Source of the DNA: Flagellimonas aequoris
GTDB lineage: Bacteria; Bacteroidota; Bacteroidia; Flavobacteriales; Flavobacteriaceae
NCBI RefSeq assembly: GCF_003584165.1
Contig: NZ_QXFJ01000011.1
Span: forward strand, 80,664-144,663
Reading direction: 5' to 3'
Length of the DNA: 64,000 nucleotides
Within the stretch, counting starts at the first letter, position 1. Each line of letters starts with the position of its first letter. Under the pieces are notes generated by a model that did no database searches, was not told the DNA's origin, and worked only from the letters and a program-made list of their open reading frames with translations. The translations under genes and the position numbers were made by a program. Shown here in pieces: positions 54,335 through 62,424 of this stretch.

Positions 54335-54433
54335 AAGTTGGGGTAAGAATTTGGGACGCTTGCAGCACTTCACTGCGTTTCGTTCGCCTTTATGAAAGGA
54401 CTTTTATAAGAAGATTTGATTCAAAGTATTGTG

Positions 54434-54817
54434 CTATTTCTTGTCCAATAGCTTTTCCAAGTAAGTCACCTTATCTTTTTCAGCTTGAACAAGTCGCTCA
54501 TAAAGCTCAATTACCTTGTCCAATGGATTGAACGTGCAATGATTATTGAATGTGCCCTCACTGCTATCATTAAAATTGTTGAAATAGTTAATGGCCAACT
54601 CTTCAGAAAAGTTATGTATTGCTTCAGGCGTGACCCCCAAGGCTTTGGCAACAGCTTCCAGACGTTCCATATCAAGAGTCTCAGACTGTTCAATTTTGGA
54701 AACACTTTGTTGACTGACACCCAACATCTCTGCTAAGGTTTCCTGCTTCATGCCCCTTAGCTCACGGATGCGGCCAATCTTTCTTCCAATGTGGTTGTTC
54801 TTTTTTACTGTCTCCAT
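54434..54817 (-). CDS. XRE-family transcriptional regulator
   Basis: A 127-residue cytoplasmic repressor-type protein. Residues 10-65 form the helix-turn-helix (IGRKIGRIRELRGMKQETLAEMLGVSQQSVSKIEQSE ... VAKALGVTPEAI). A variable part and a C-terminal coiled helix (IELYERLVQAEKDKVTYLEKLLDKK) likely mediate dimerisation. It is divergent from the HEPN cassette with a 124-base gap, suggesting it controls that cassette. A TATTTTTG box ends 4 bases before its ATG, pointing to a leaderless mRNA, common for regulators of mobile defence modules. Confidence 0.9.
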   Translation of the reverse strand: METVKKNNHIGRKIGRIRELRGMKQETLAEMLGVSQQSVSKIEQSETLDMERLEAVAKALGVTPEAIHNFSEELAINYFNNFNDSSEGTFNNHCTFNPLDKVIELYERLVQAEKDKVTYLEKLLDKK

Positions 54818-54821
54818 ATCC

Positions 54822-54829
54822 CAAAAATA
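54822..54829 (-). promoter_or_regulatory. -7 box (TATTTTTG) directly before the XRE regulator ATG
   Basis: On the reverse strand the box is followed by four bases (GGAT) and ATG, giving a probable leaderless transcript. Confidence 0.55.
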
Positions 54830-54941
54830 AACATTCCAGATTTAAATATACGGGTAAATTACCAATGGACGTGGTTGGTTACAACTTTGGATGGTTGGGT
54901 ACATGGGAACAATGCCGTTGCTTTAGGTAAAACAAAAAATT

Positions 54942-56132
54942 ATGGAGCAACGGACATTCAACTTGGAAGGGACGGACAACCTGGACGAAATTAGGGAAAT
55001 CGTGTCCAAGGTAGTCGAAAAAGTCGATACCAACCATATCTATCTGACCATTGGAGAGGAACAAGAACCCTACAAATATTGGTTCATCATCGTGACGGGA
55101 GATTATGCCAATAGGTTCCGGGAAGAGAAAGAACAGTTCCTGAAAGTATTTTTCAGTATGTATCCCGATTGTGTTGTGAGCTATTTTACGCCCACCCAGA
55201 TCGGGGAGCAAGAATCGACAGGCACTACCTTTTTTGTAAACAATTGTACCAAGGAAAACTTGATATATACCTGTTTTGAAGATAGAGGTCTTGCGCCGTT
55301 CGACGAAAAAGATTTACCAAGAGTCCTTAATAGTTCGAGGACATATTACGAGAAAGAAATTGAAAAGGTTAAGGCATTTCGGAAGGGGGCTGTACCGTTC
55401 ATGGACGAGGGAAACTTTGAGCTTGCGGGCTTTATGTTCCACCAAACCTTGGAAATGGGATATCGGTTGGCCGAGCACTTCCTTTTGGGCCACACCCATA
55501 AAGGCCATTCCATAAGAGAACATCAAAATTTTATTGGGGATAGAAGCAGCACATTCGGGAAAATTTTCCCCCAGAACATTGAAGAAGATTTACGGTTACT
55601 GAACAAACTAGACAAATCCTATGTGAAGAGCAGGTACTCCAAAGACTTTATGATAGAGGAGGAACAAGCCGATTTGATAAAAGGATACGTGGATATGTTC
55701 ATCCTAAAATTGGAGGAATACATGCCCAACGAATTAGATAAATGCCAAAGGAGGATCGATGGTCAGAGTCAATCCAAAATACAAGTACCCTTACCGCAGA
55801 ACATCGATATAAATCCAAATCAATCCCCTTTGTTGAATAGACTTAGGGAATTGGAAAGCAAGTATTGTGGGACATTGGAACCTTTCCAGGCAAGGGAGCG
55901 TTACAGCCTTAAGCTAATCAATGGTGGATACCAAGAAACCATGTTGATGATTACCAATCTGATTAAGGTGTGTATGATGGCCATTGAATATCCCCATGGT
56001 GCCTCAAAATGGTTACAAGAACCTGATATTGTCATAGCTGACACAATGGGTCATATTCTTGACCTCATGCCCTATGATGAAATGGAATTTTTGGATGAGG
56101 TGAGGCAATTGCTTTCGGAAACGCCATCCTAG
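54942..56132 (+). CDS. HEPN-domain protein with N-terminal nucleotidyltransferase-like and C-terminal shared module
   Basis: A 396-residue protein. Residues about 1-110 are alpha/beta (NHIYLTIGEEQEPYKYWFIIVTGDYANRF) and could be a degenerate nucleotidyltransferase. About 145-255 is a HEPN domain (FMDEGNFELAGFMFHQTLEMGYRLAEHFLLGHTHKGHSIREH ... SRYSKDFMIEEEQADLIKGYVDMFI), matching the helical layout of PF05168-type proteins; the usual RNase R-x4-6-H motif is not clear. The last about 100 residues (LMITNLIKVCMMAIEYP ... LMPYDEMEFLDEVRQLL) recur in the next two genes. It is first of three genes (gaps 21 and 30 bases), divergent from an XRE gene. HEPN genes are frequent in Bacteroidota islands; function here is unknown. 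Confidence 0.75.
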   Translation: MEQRTFNLEGTDNLDEIREIVSKVVEKVDTNHIYLTIGEEQEPYKYWFIIVTGDYANRFREEKEQFLKVFFSMYPDCVVSYFTPTQIGEQESTGTTFFVNNCTKENLIYTCFEDRGLAPFDEKDLPRVLNSSRTYYEKEIEKVKAFRKGAVPFMDEGNFELAGFMFHQTLEMGYRLAEHFLLGHTHKGHSIREHQNFIGDRSSTFGKIFPQNIEEDLRLLNKLDKSYVKSRYSKDFMIEEEQADLIKGYVDMFILKLEEYMPNELDKCQRRIDGQSQSKIQVPLPQNIDINPNQSPLLNRLRELESKYCGTLEPFQARERYSLKLINGGYQETMLMITNLIKVCMMAIEYPHGASKWLQEPDIVIADTMGHILDLMPYDEMEFLDEVRQLLSETPS

Positions 56133-56153
56133 GATTAACGACAAAAACTCAGT

Positions 56154-56522
56154 ATGAAATCAAAAATTGAATCCATGAACCCAAATGAAAAAAAGCTCTT
56201 AATGTATTTAAGATTCCACGGGAACGACCATACCCCAACACTGGTTCCTCATCCATGGTTCAAGGACAAGTTTCAACCCACATTTTTCTATGTTGACGGC
56301 CATGCCGATCTATTGTTGACTGTTCGAGCATTGATATACCTTTCCATGAGGGCTATAAATCCCGAGTTGGGTTCGGACGATATAATGGAAAGGAACGAAG
56401 AGGAATTCATCCATCAGGCAATGACCATTGCCAACCGTTTGATGCCAGTCGGGGAAGAAGCTTTGATGGATCATTTGAACATATTTTATAGGGAAGAAAA
56501 GAAAGCCAAAGAAGAGGACTGA
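56154..56522 (+). CDS. Small cassette protein sharing the HEPN-gene C-terminal module (copy B)
   Basis: A 122-residue protein. No known domain is recognised. Residues 38-75 (WFKDKFQPTFFYVDGHADLLLTVRALIYLSMRAINPE) align with residues 27-61 of the next protein, and its end (TIANRLMPVGEEALMDHLNIFY) matches the ends of both neighbours. It is probably all-helical. A second in-frame ATG lies at residue 8. The gene follows the HEPN gene by 21 bases. The extra domain-free copy may titrate or pair with the same partner as the HEPN protein. Confidence 0.68.
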   Translation: MKSKIESMNPNEKKLLMYLRFHGNDHTPTLVPHPWFKDKFQPTFFYVDGHADLLLTVRALIYLSMRAINPELGSDDIMERNEEEFIHQAMTIANRLMPVGEEALMDHLNIFYREEKKAKEED

Positions 56523-56552
56523 ATTAAGAAAATAACAAATAAAAGGATAGCC

Positions 56553-56879
56553 ATGAAAAAGAGCAAAAAGGAATTGAAGAAACTAATGGAATCGGCAAGA
56601 TATAAGTTGGAGGTACTGGAGCCTACCAATATACAAAAAGGTAAGTTCAGACCGTCCTTTGTTTTGTTGGATGGATACTTGGATCTTTTTGATACCATAG
56701 AAGCATTGATTAATGTTTGTATTTTGGCAACCCAAGGAGAACCATATTCTCCGCCGCACGTAAAACAGCCGGGGGAGGATATACGGAAGACCTTGGAACT
56801 GGTAACACAACTTTTGCCTTTTGAAGAAGGGGAGTTCTTGGATGAGGTGAATCGACTATTGAATAAAGACAAATCATGA
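56553..56879 (+). CDS. Small cassette protein sharing the HEPN-gene C-terminal module (copy C)
   Basis: A 108-residue protein. It starts MKKSKKELKKLMES, then KGKFRPSFVLLDGYLDLFDTIEALINVCILATQGE and LVTQLLPFEEGEFLDEVNRLL, clearly homologous to copy B and to the C-terminus of the HEPN protein; the last segment resembles the HEPN protein more closely (EFLDEV). It is third in the cassette and 30 bases after copy B. No signal peptide or membrane helix. Function unknown. Confidence 0.68.
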   Translation: MKKSKKELKKLMESARYKLEVLEPTNIQKGKFRPSFVLLDGYLDLFDTIEALINVCILATQGEPYSPPHVKQPGEDIRKTLELVTQLLPFEEGEFLDEVNRLLNKDKS

Positions 56880-57133
56880 ACCTCTGAATAGGTTGCGTTT
56901 TTAATTAAGGTTGATTGATAAAAACTAAAAAATCATGGTAACTCAATATTAGGTTTGACTTAAGTACAAATAAAAGGTTGCTGGTAATGGTTATTAATAC
57001 CCTTGTTTATTTTACTACAAAAGTGTGGCTCAATTCATTTTGGGCGTCCAAGCAATGTTCTATTCAACTATTCATTTGTAAACTTTATATAATAAATAAA
57101 TTACAAAATATTTAAAATAGATTACAAAACAAA

Positions 57134-57141
57134 TATCTTTG
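57134..57141 (+). promoter_or_regulatory. -7 box (TATCTTTG) directly before the AbiEi-like gene
   Basis: The box is followed by CTTC and the ATG at 57146, giving a probable leaderless transcript. The 266 bases upstream from 56880 are AT-rich with no gene. Confidence 0.55.
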
Positions 57142-57145
57142 CTTC

Positions 57146-57742
57146 ATGATAAGTACTGATGACAGGATAGAACAAAAAATCAAAAGATTAAATCCTGGTT
57201 CAATCGTCTTCACGGAGGACTTTCAATCATTTGGAAGTTCTGGAGCGGTTGCGGTAGCCTTACACCGTATGGTGAAAAAAGGTATTCTGAGAACATTAGC
57301 ACGGGGCATATTTGTCAAACCAAAATTCAGCAAGTTGCTAAACCAAGAGGTTTTGCCTTCAACAGAACAAGTGGCCAAAGCTATAGCTAAGCGCGATAGG
57401 GCTAGAATACTGCCGACTGGGATATATGCGCAGAATATTTTAGGGTTATCCACACAGGTCCCTTTAAAATCGGTATTTTTGACAGATGGGTCACCGCGAA
57501 AAATAACTATAGGAAATCGCACTATCCAGTTCAAAAAAACAACACCAAAAAACCTTGCTTTAAAGGGAAATATAAGTAAACTGGTCGTCCTTGCGCTCAA
57601 AGAAATTGGAAAAGACAAAGCAACTGATGATGAGCTTAATAAAATAAAAACACTACTAAAGAGAGAGAATGTCAAAGATTTAAAGCATGATATTTCCTTG
57701 GCCCCACAATGGATTGCGGAAATCATGGCCAAAACATTATAA
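57146..57742 (+). CDS. AbiEi-like antitoxin (DUF6088), orphan
   Basis: A 198-residue protein with an N-terminal winged helix (EQKIKRLNPGSIVFTEDFQSFGSSGAVAVALHRMVKKGILRTLARGIFVKP) followed by the antitoxin-type C-terminal domain (ILPTGIYAQNILGLSTQVPLKSVFLTDGSPRKITIGNRTIQF). This is the layout of AbiEi antitoxins, which repress their own operon and neutralise an AbiEii nucleotidyltransferase toxin encoded directly downstream. Here no such toxin follows; the next gene, 95 bases on, is a methyltransferase. It could be an orphan antitoxin, or a regulator adopted by the restriction operon. A -7 box sits 4 bases before the ATG. Confidence 0.85.
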   Translation: MISTDDRIEQKIKRLNPGSIVFTEDFQSFGSSGAVAVALHRMVKKGILRTLARGIFVKPKFSKLLNQEVLPSTEQVAKAIAKRDRARILPTGIYAQNILGLSTQVPLKSVFLTDGSPRKITIGNRTIQFKKTTPKNLALKGNISKLVVLALKEIGKDKATDDELNKIKTLLKRENVKDLKHDISLAPQWIAEIMAKTL

Positions 57743-57837
57743 TTTCAAAGAAGGCTCGTGTATACTGAAGCCTAAAACACCAATTTTTAACGACAAAAAG
57801 TGTGTAACTTGCAAATAATCAAAACAACTCAATTCAA

Positions 57838-59118
57838 ATGAACCTAAAAGAGAACATATCCCTTGAAGAGGTTTGTGGCAAAGTTTTCAATAATAGGCTG
57901 TTAGATGTCTCTGAAAGCGGAAAGGCTGCACTGACCCATTACATGCACAACCATCAAAATGGGGTCTCCAAATTCTATAAAAAAGAAGCGGTTCAACATG
58001 TTAAGCGTGCTTTAGAGTATGAATATCCTGACGAAAATATCTCTTCACAAATCGCCGAAGAGGCTTTGCAGTACATGATTTTTGATTTTAAAAAGGATGT
58101 GCCTTTTCAAGAACCAAAAAACCCAAAATTTAAGTTTATCGATTTATTTGCGGGGATCGGGGGATTTAGAATTGCTATGCAAAGCCTAGGAGGTAAGTGT
58201 GTATTTACAAGTGAATGGGATGAAAAAGCTAAAAAAACATACGAAGCGAATTTTGGAGAGGTTCCATTTGGAGATATAACCAAAGAAGAAACCAAGAAAT
58301 TTATACCCGATGGATTTGATGTTTTATGTGCGGGATTCCCATGTCAAGCTTTCTCTATAGCTGGAAAACGAGGCGGGTTCGAAGATACAAGAGGGACGTT
58401 GTTTTTTGATGTTGCAGAAATAATTAAAAGAAAAAAACCCAAGGCGATTTTCTTGGAAAATGTAAAAGGGCTTTTCAATCACGATAAGGGTAAAACGCTT
58501 AAAACTATACTAAATGTTCTGAGAAAGGACCTTGGTTATTTTGTTCCCGAACCGAAAATATTAAATGCTAAGGATTTTGGGGTTCCACAAAATCGTGAGC
58601 GCATTTTTATTGTTGGATTTAGAGAGGATTTGGGAATAAACAATTTTGAGTATCCAAAACCAACAAAAAAAAATGTAGTCTTTGAGGATATCAAGGAGGA
58701 ATCTGTTGTTTCCGTAAAGTATTATTTGTCCAATACATACTTGAATACCCTTATAAAGCACAAAAAACGACATGAGAGCAAGGGAAATGGATTTGGGTAC
58801 GAAATAATCCCAGATGATGGAACCGCCAATGCAGTAGTTTGTGGGGGAATGGGGAGAGAACGAAATTTGGTTTATGATCATAGGTTGGAGGATTTCACCC
58901 CAGTTACACATATCAAAGGTGAAGTTAACCGTCAAGGAATAAGAAAAATGACTCCTAGAGAATGGGCAAGGCTTCAAGGTTTCCCTGACAAATTCATCAT
59001 TCCTGTAGCTGATGCCTCAGCATATAAGCAGTTTGGAAATTCCGTTGCAGTTCCCGCTATTAAAGCAACGGCAAATGAGATTATTAAACGAATATTAAAG
59101 AATGTTGACAGGAAATAA
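57838..59118 (+). CDS. HpaII-type DNA (cytosine-5)-methyltransferase, predicted CCGG
   Basis: A 426-residue enzyme that protects host DNA from the adjacent nuclease. An about 95-residue helical extension precedes motif I (FIDLFAGIGGFRIAM). Motif IV is AGFPCQAFSIAG with the catalytic Cys, motif VI FLENVKGL, motif VIII VPQNRERIF and motif X FGNSVAVP. The target-recognition part (GFGYEI ... AVVCGGMGRERNLVYDHR) resembles CCGG enzymes. N-terminal extensions in related enzymes such as M.MspI can regulate transcription; whether this one does is unknown. The last 17 bases overlap the nuclease gene. Specificity is inferred mainly from the HpaII-type partner. Confidence 0.9.
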   Translation: MNLKENISLEEVCGKVFNNRLLDVSESGKAALTHYMHNHQNGVSKFYKKEAVQHVKRALEYEYPDENISSQIAEEALQYMIFDFKKDVPFQEPKNPKFKFIDLFAGIGGFRIAMQSLGGKCVFTSEWDEKAKKTYEANFGEVPFGDITKEETKKFIPDGFDVLCAGFPCQAFSIAGKRGGFEDTRGTLFFDVAEIIKRKKPKAIFLENVKGLFNHDKGKTLKTILNVLRKDLGYFVPEPKILNAKDFGVPQNRERIFIVGFREDLGINNFEYPKPTKKNVVFEDIKEESVVSVKYYLSNTYLNTLIKHKKRHESKGNGFGYEIIPDDGTANAVVCGGMGRERNLVYDHRLEDFTPVTHIKGEVNRQGIRKMTPREWARLQGFPDKFIIPVADASAYKQFGNSVAVPAIKATANEIIKRILKNVDRK

Positions 59119-60181
59119 AGGTGAATGGAGTGAAATATATGCACTTCTAAAGATATTAGCCGACCAAAACTTGTTTGCTGGTGACAGTGACTTAAAAAAA
59201 ATTGAAGGCCTAATTTTCCCCATTATCAAAATCCTGCGTGACGAATCAAATGGAACTTATGAATATGCCTATGAAAGTGATTTGATAATTATTAAAGGGG
59301 CAGATGAAGAATTTAGGATACCAATAGTACAATTTCAAGAAAAGGCAGTTTTTTTGCTTTCAAAATTAAAGGAAACAACAACTGCGTCTTTTTCAATTCC
59401 TGAAATTGAGACTTTTATAAATTCATTCAACTGCGATTCCCTTAAAGCCAAATCATCAGTAAAAAGTGACATTAGAATCGTCATCCATGATCAAAGAACC
59501 GGGACGACCCCTGAATTAGGCTTTAGTATTAAATCCCAACTTGGAGGTGCCTCTACTCTATTAAATGCTGGGAAGACAACCAATTTCATTTATAAAATAG
59601 AGAATGTTGTTTTAACCAATCAACAGATACAAGCCATAAATGAAATCAACACGAGAAGTAAAATAAAGGATAGAATAGAGAAAATAAAAGAGCTTTCAGG
59701 AACTTTGGATTTCGTTAGAACAGAAAGTTCTGTTTTTGGGAATAACCTAACTCTAATTGATAGTGCATTGCCAAAAATTCTTTCTGAATTAACTTGTCTT
59801 TTTTTCACTTCTAGTTATACAAAAACTGTCGATTTGGTAAATAAAATTTCAGAAATTAATCCACTTGATTTCAATTTTGAAACGGACCATCCATACTATA
59901 ATTATAAAATTAAACGGTTCCTAACTGATGTGGCCCTTGGAATGATGCCCGCAAAAGTATGGACTGGAAAATTGGATGCTACAGGTGGTTATTTAGTTGT
60001 TAAAGAAGATGGAGAGGTATTATGCTATCATATTTATAATCGTAATGAATTTGAAGATTACTTGCTTAACAATACTAAACTTGAAACAGCCAGTAGTACA
60101 AAACATGATTTTGGGACTGCTTACTCAGTTGATAATGAGCAATTTTTTAAACTGAACTTGCAAATTAGATTTTTGAAGTAA
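59102..60181 (+). CDS. HpaII-family type II restriction endonuclease, predicted CCGG
   Basis: A 359-residue nuclease. The N-terminus (MLTGNKGEWSEIYALLKILADQNLFAGD) and the central KSSVKSDIRIVIHDQRTGTTPELGFSIKSQLGGASTLLNAG match the HpaII restriction-enzyme family; the central part provides Asp and (S)IKSQ with a Lys in PD-(D/E)XK style. The C-terminal GYLVVKEDGEVLCYHIYNRNEFEDYLLNNTKLETASSTKHDFG is also family-typical. It would cut unmethylated CCGG. The start ATG lies within the methyltransferase gene, and the stop TAA shares its last base with the ATG of the GHKL gene (TAATG). The gene is AT-rich compared with the core genome. Confidence 0.92.
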   Translation: MLTGNKGEWSEIYALLKILADQNLFAGDSDLKKIEGLIFPIIKILRDESNGTYEYAYESDLIIIKGADEEFRIPIVQFQEKAVFLLSKLKETTTASFSIPEIETFINSFNCDSLKAKSSVKSDIRIVIHDQRTGTTPELGFSIKSQLGGASTLLNAGKTTNFIYKIENVVLTNQQIQAINEINTRSKIKDRIEKIKELSGTLDFVRTESSVFGNNLTLIDSALPKILSELTCLFFTSSYTKTVDLVNKISEINPLDFNFETDHPYYNYKIKRFLTDVALGMMPAKVWTGKLDATGGYLVVKEDGEVLCYHIYNRNEFEDYLLNNTKLETASSTKHDFGTAYSVDNEQFFKLNLQIRFLK

Positions 60182-62424
60182 TGGAGAATCAATTACAGTT
60201 TAGAATAAGTTCTGGATTAAAAAATATAATCGGTAGAGATTTAATTACTGATGATTTTGTTGCAATTTTTGAACTTGTAAAAAACTCTTATGATGCTCAC
60301 GCAACTAAGGTTCTAATTGAGTTTGAAAACCTCAACTCTTCAAACGCTATTATCCGAATAACGGATAATGGAAAAGGTATGAATTATGATGATTTAATCA
60401 ATAAATGGTTGTTTGTTGCTTACTCTGCAAAGAAAGATGGCACTGAGGATATTGATTATAGGAATAAAATTCAGAGCAAAACCTTCTATGCTGGGGCGAA
60501 AGGTATAGGTCGTTTCTCTTGTGATAAGTTAGGATCCAAATTACTTCTTATAACAACAAGAGACGAAGAGAATTCTAAAACAGAACAAATTCAGGTTGAT
60601 TGGGAAAATTTTGAACAAGACTCAAAAGATGAATTTATCAACATAGGGGTTACCCACAATACCTTGACTAACAACCCTTCAGAATATGAGTCGGGGACCT
60701 TATTGGAAATTTCTGGAATTAGGAATGATTCGGAATGGAATTATGATAAACTGATTAGGTTAAAGAATTCACTGTCCAAATTGATTAATCCTTTTGAAAG
60801 CAATGAAAATAGAGTTTTTGAAATAGAAATTAAAGCAGAAGAATTTCTAGAACGTGACGAAAAGCAAGAATCTCTAAATAAAAAGGTTAATGGACCAGTA
60901 ACTAATAACCTTTTGAAAATTCTTAATCAGAAAACAATAAAAATACGTTCTGAAATTTCAGGTGATGGTAGAAAGGTTAAAACAGAAGTATCAGACAATG
61001 GGATTTGGCTATTTACGGTAATTACTGACAACTTAAATTACCCTCTATTGAGTGACGTTTTTGTAGAATTATTTTATCTAAATAGAAGTGCTAAAAACAA
61101 TTTTACGAGAACCATGGGAATTCGAAACACAGAGTACGGCTCTGTGTTTTTATATAAAAATGGAATAAGGGTTTATCCATATGGAGAACCAGGATCAGAC
61201 CCATTTGAATTAGACAAAAGGCAACAGGCTCGTTTGGGAGACAGACTTGGGACTCAGCAATTAATAGGTAGAATAGAAATAATAGGGTCAAACGAAGATT
61301 TTAAAGAGACTACAAGCCGAGATGGAGGATTAATAAAAAATCAATCTTATCATCAACTACTAGACTACTTTATTGACGTAATTGAAAAACTTGAATCTTT
61401 TTGGTTAAGTATATATAAATATGGAATTGACACTAGGGGTTACTTTGAAAGTGAAGATGTAGAAATAAAAATCATCAAATCACTTTTGAAAATTAAAGGC
61501 TCAGATGGCCCGTTTGAATTTGACTTTAATCCAGACATAATTTCACTAATAACGGATACACAAAATGATAATGACAATGCTTTAACCCTTATCAATTCAA
61601 TTGAAAACATTGCAATAGGTACTGGGAATAAAGAAATAATTTCAAAAATCAAGAAGGTTAAATCAACATTAGATGATGCGTTAACCATTGCTGAAATAGC
61701 TGAAGAAGAAATTAAAGAAAAAGAGAAGGAGATTAGGGAGAAGGAAACACAAAATCTCTTTTTGAAATCCGTACGATCTCAAGATTTCGATGACTTGTTA
61801 AGTTTTATGCATCACACTGGAATTTATGCTCAAACTATTAATTCATATTTAAAAAACATATCACTTAAGCTAAGTAGAAATATTGATATTACTAAGGACG
61901 ATTTGACTGAAATTATTCGCGCTATTAGTTTTGAAGCAAATAAAATTTTAAACATTTCCGAATTTGCCACGAAGGCAAATTTTAGGTTGAAAACAGAAGA
62001 GCTGGAGGCAGACATTGTCAATTATCTCGCTGAATACATTTCTAACATTTTGCCTTCAACAAACGATAAAAGTCTTGATATTACATTCCAAAATAATGTG
62101 AATGATCCAATCATTAAAAAATTTAAACCTATTGAATTAAATATTCTAATTGATAATCTGGTAGTCAATTCTAGAAAAGCGAAAGCAAACAAGCTGGAAA
62201 TACAATTAAATGAAAAAAATGGAAAACTGACTTTTCAGTTTAAGGACAATGGCCAAGGAATAAACCCAAAGGATATTAAACGAATTTTTGATTTTGGATA
62301 TACAACAACTGATGGGTCTGGTTTAGGTCTTTACCACGTTAATCAAATTGTAAATAACTTGCGAGGAAAGATCGATGTTCAAAATAACACAGATAAAGGA
62401 GTTACATTTATTATAACAATATGA
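60181..62424 (+). CDS. Dual GHKL ATPase: MutL/MORC-like N-terminal domain plus histidine-kinase-like C-terminus
   Basis: A 747-residue cytoplasmic protein without membrane helices. The N-terminal ATPase (1-170) has the Bergerat motifs ELVKNSYDAHA, ITDNGKGMN and GAKGIGRFSCDKLG, as in MutL/MORC-like proteins. A middle part (about 200-420) is beta-rich. A Glu/Lys coiled coil (about 495-530) precedes a dimerisation-like helix with MHHTGIYAQTI (His544/545, possible phospho-acceptor). The C-terminal histidine-kinase ATPase (about 650-747) has the N box LIDNLVVNSRKAKAN, FKDNGQGI and the G2 box GSGLGLYHVNQIV. It overlaps the nuclease gene by one base and the receiver gene by four (ATGA). MutL-like ATPases linked to restriction systems are known; the fusion with a kinase part and the receiver is the unusual element. 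Confidence 0.85.
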   Translation: MENQLQFRISSGLKNIIGRDLITDDFVAIFELVKNSYDAHATKVLIEFENLNSSNAIIRITDNGKGMNYDDLINKWLFVAYSAKKDGTEDIDYRNKIQSKTFYAGAKGIGRFSCDKLGSKLLLITTRDEENSKTEQIQVDWENFEQDSKDEFINIGVTHNTLTNNPSEYESGTLLEISGIRNDSEWNYDKLIRLKNSLSKLINPFESNENRVFEIEIKAEEFLERDEKQESLNKKVNGPVTNNLLKILNQKTIKIRSEISGDGRKVKTEVSDNGIWLFTVITDNLNYPLLSDVFVELFYLNRSAKNNFTRTMGIRNTEYGSVFLYKNGIRVYPYGEPGSDPFELDKRQQARLGDRLGTQQLIGRIEIIGSNEDFKETTSRDGGLIKNQSYHQLLDYFIDVIEKLESFWLSIYKYGIDTRGYFESEDVEIKIIKSLLKIKGSDGPFEFDFNPDIISLITDTQNDNDNALTLINSIENIAIGTGNKEIISKIKKVKSTLDDALTIAEIAEEEIKEKEKEIREKETQNLFLKSVRSQDFDDLLSFMHHTGIYAQTINSYLKNISLKLSRNIDITKDDLTEIIRAISFEANKILNISEFATKANFRLKTEELEADIVNYLAEYISNILPSTNDKSLDITFQNNVNDPIIKKFKPIELNILIDNLVVNSRKAKANKLEIQLNEKNGKLTFQFKDNGQGINPKDIKRIFDFGYTTTDGSGLGLYHVNQIVNNLRGKIDVQNNTDKGVTFIITI

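Noticed and set aside
57805..57811. Promoter box (TAACTTG) ahead of the HpaII-type methyltransferase
   Set aside because: It lacks one T of the TAnnTTTG consensus and has no partner element; the operon promoter remains undetermined.
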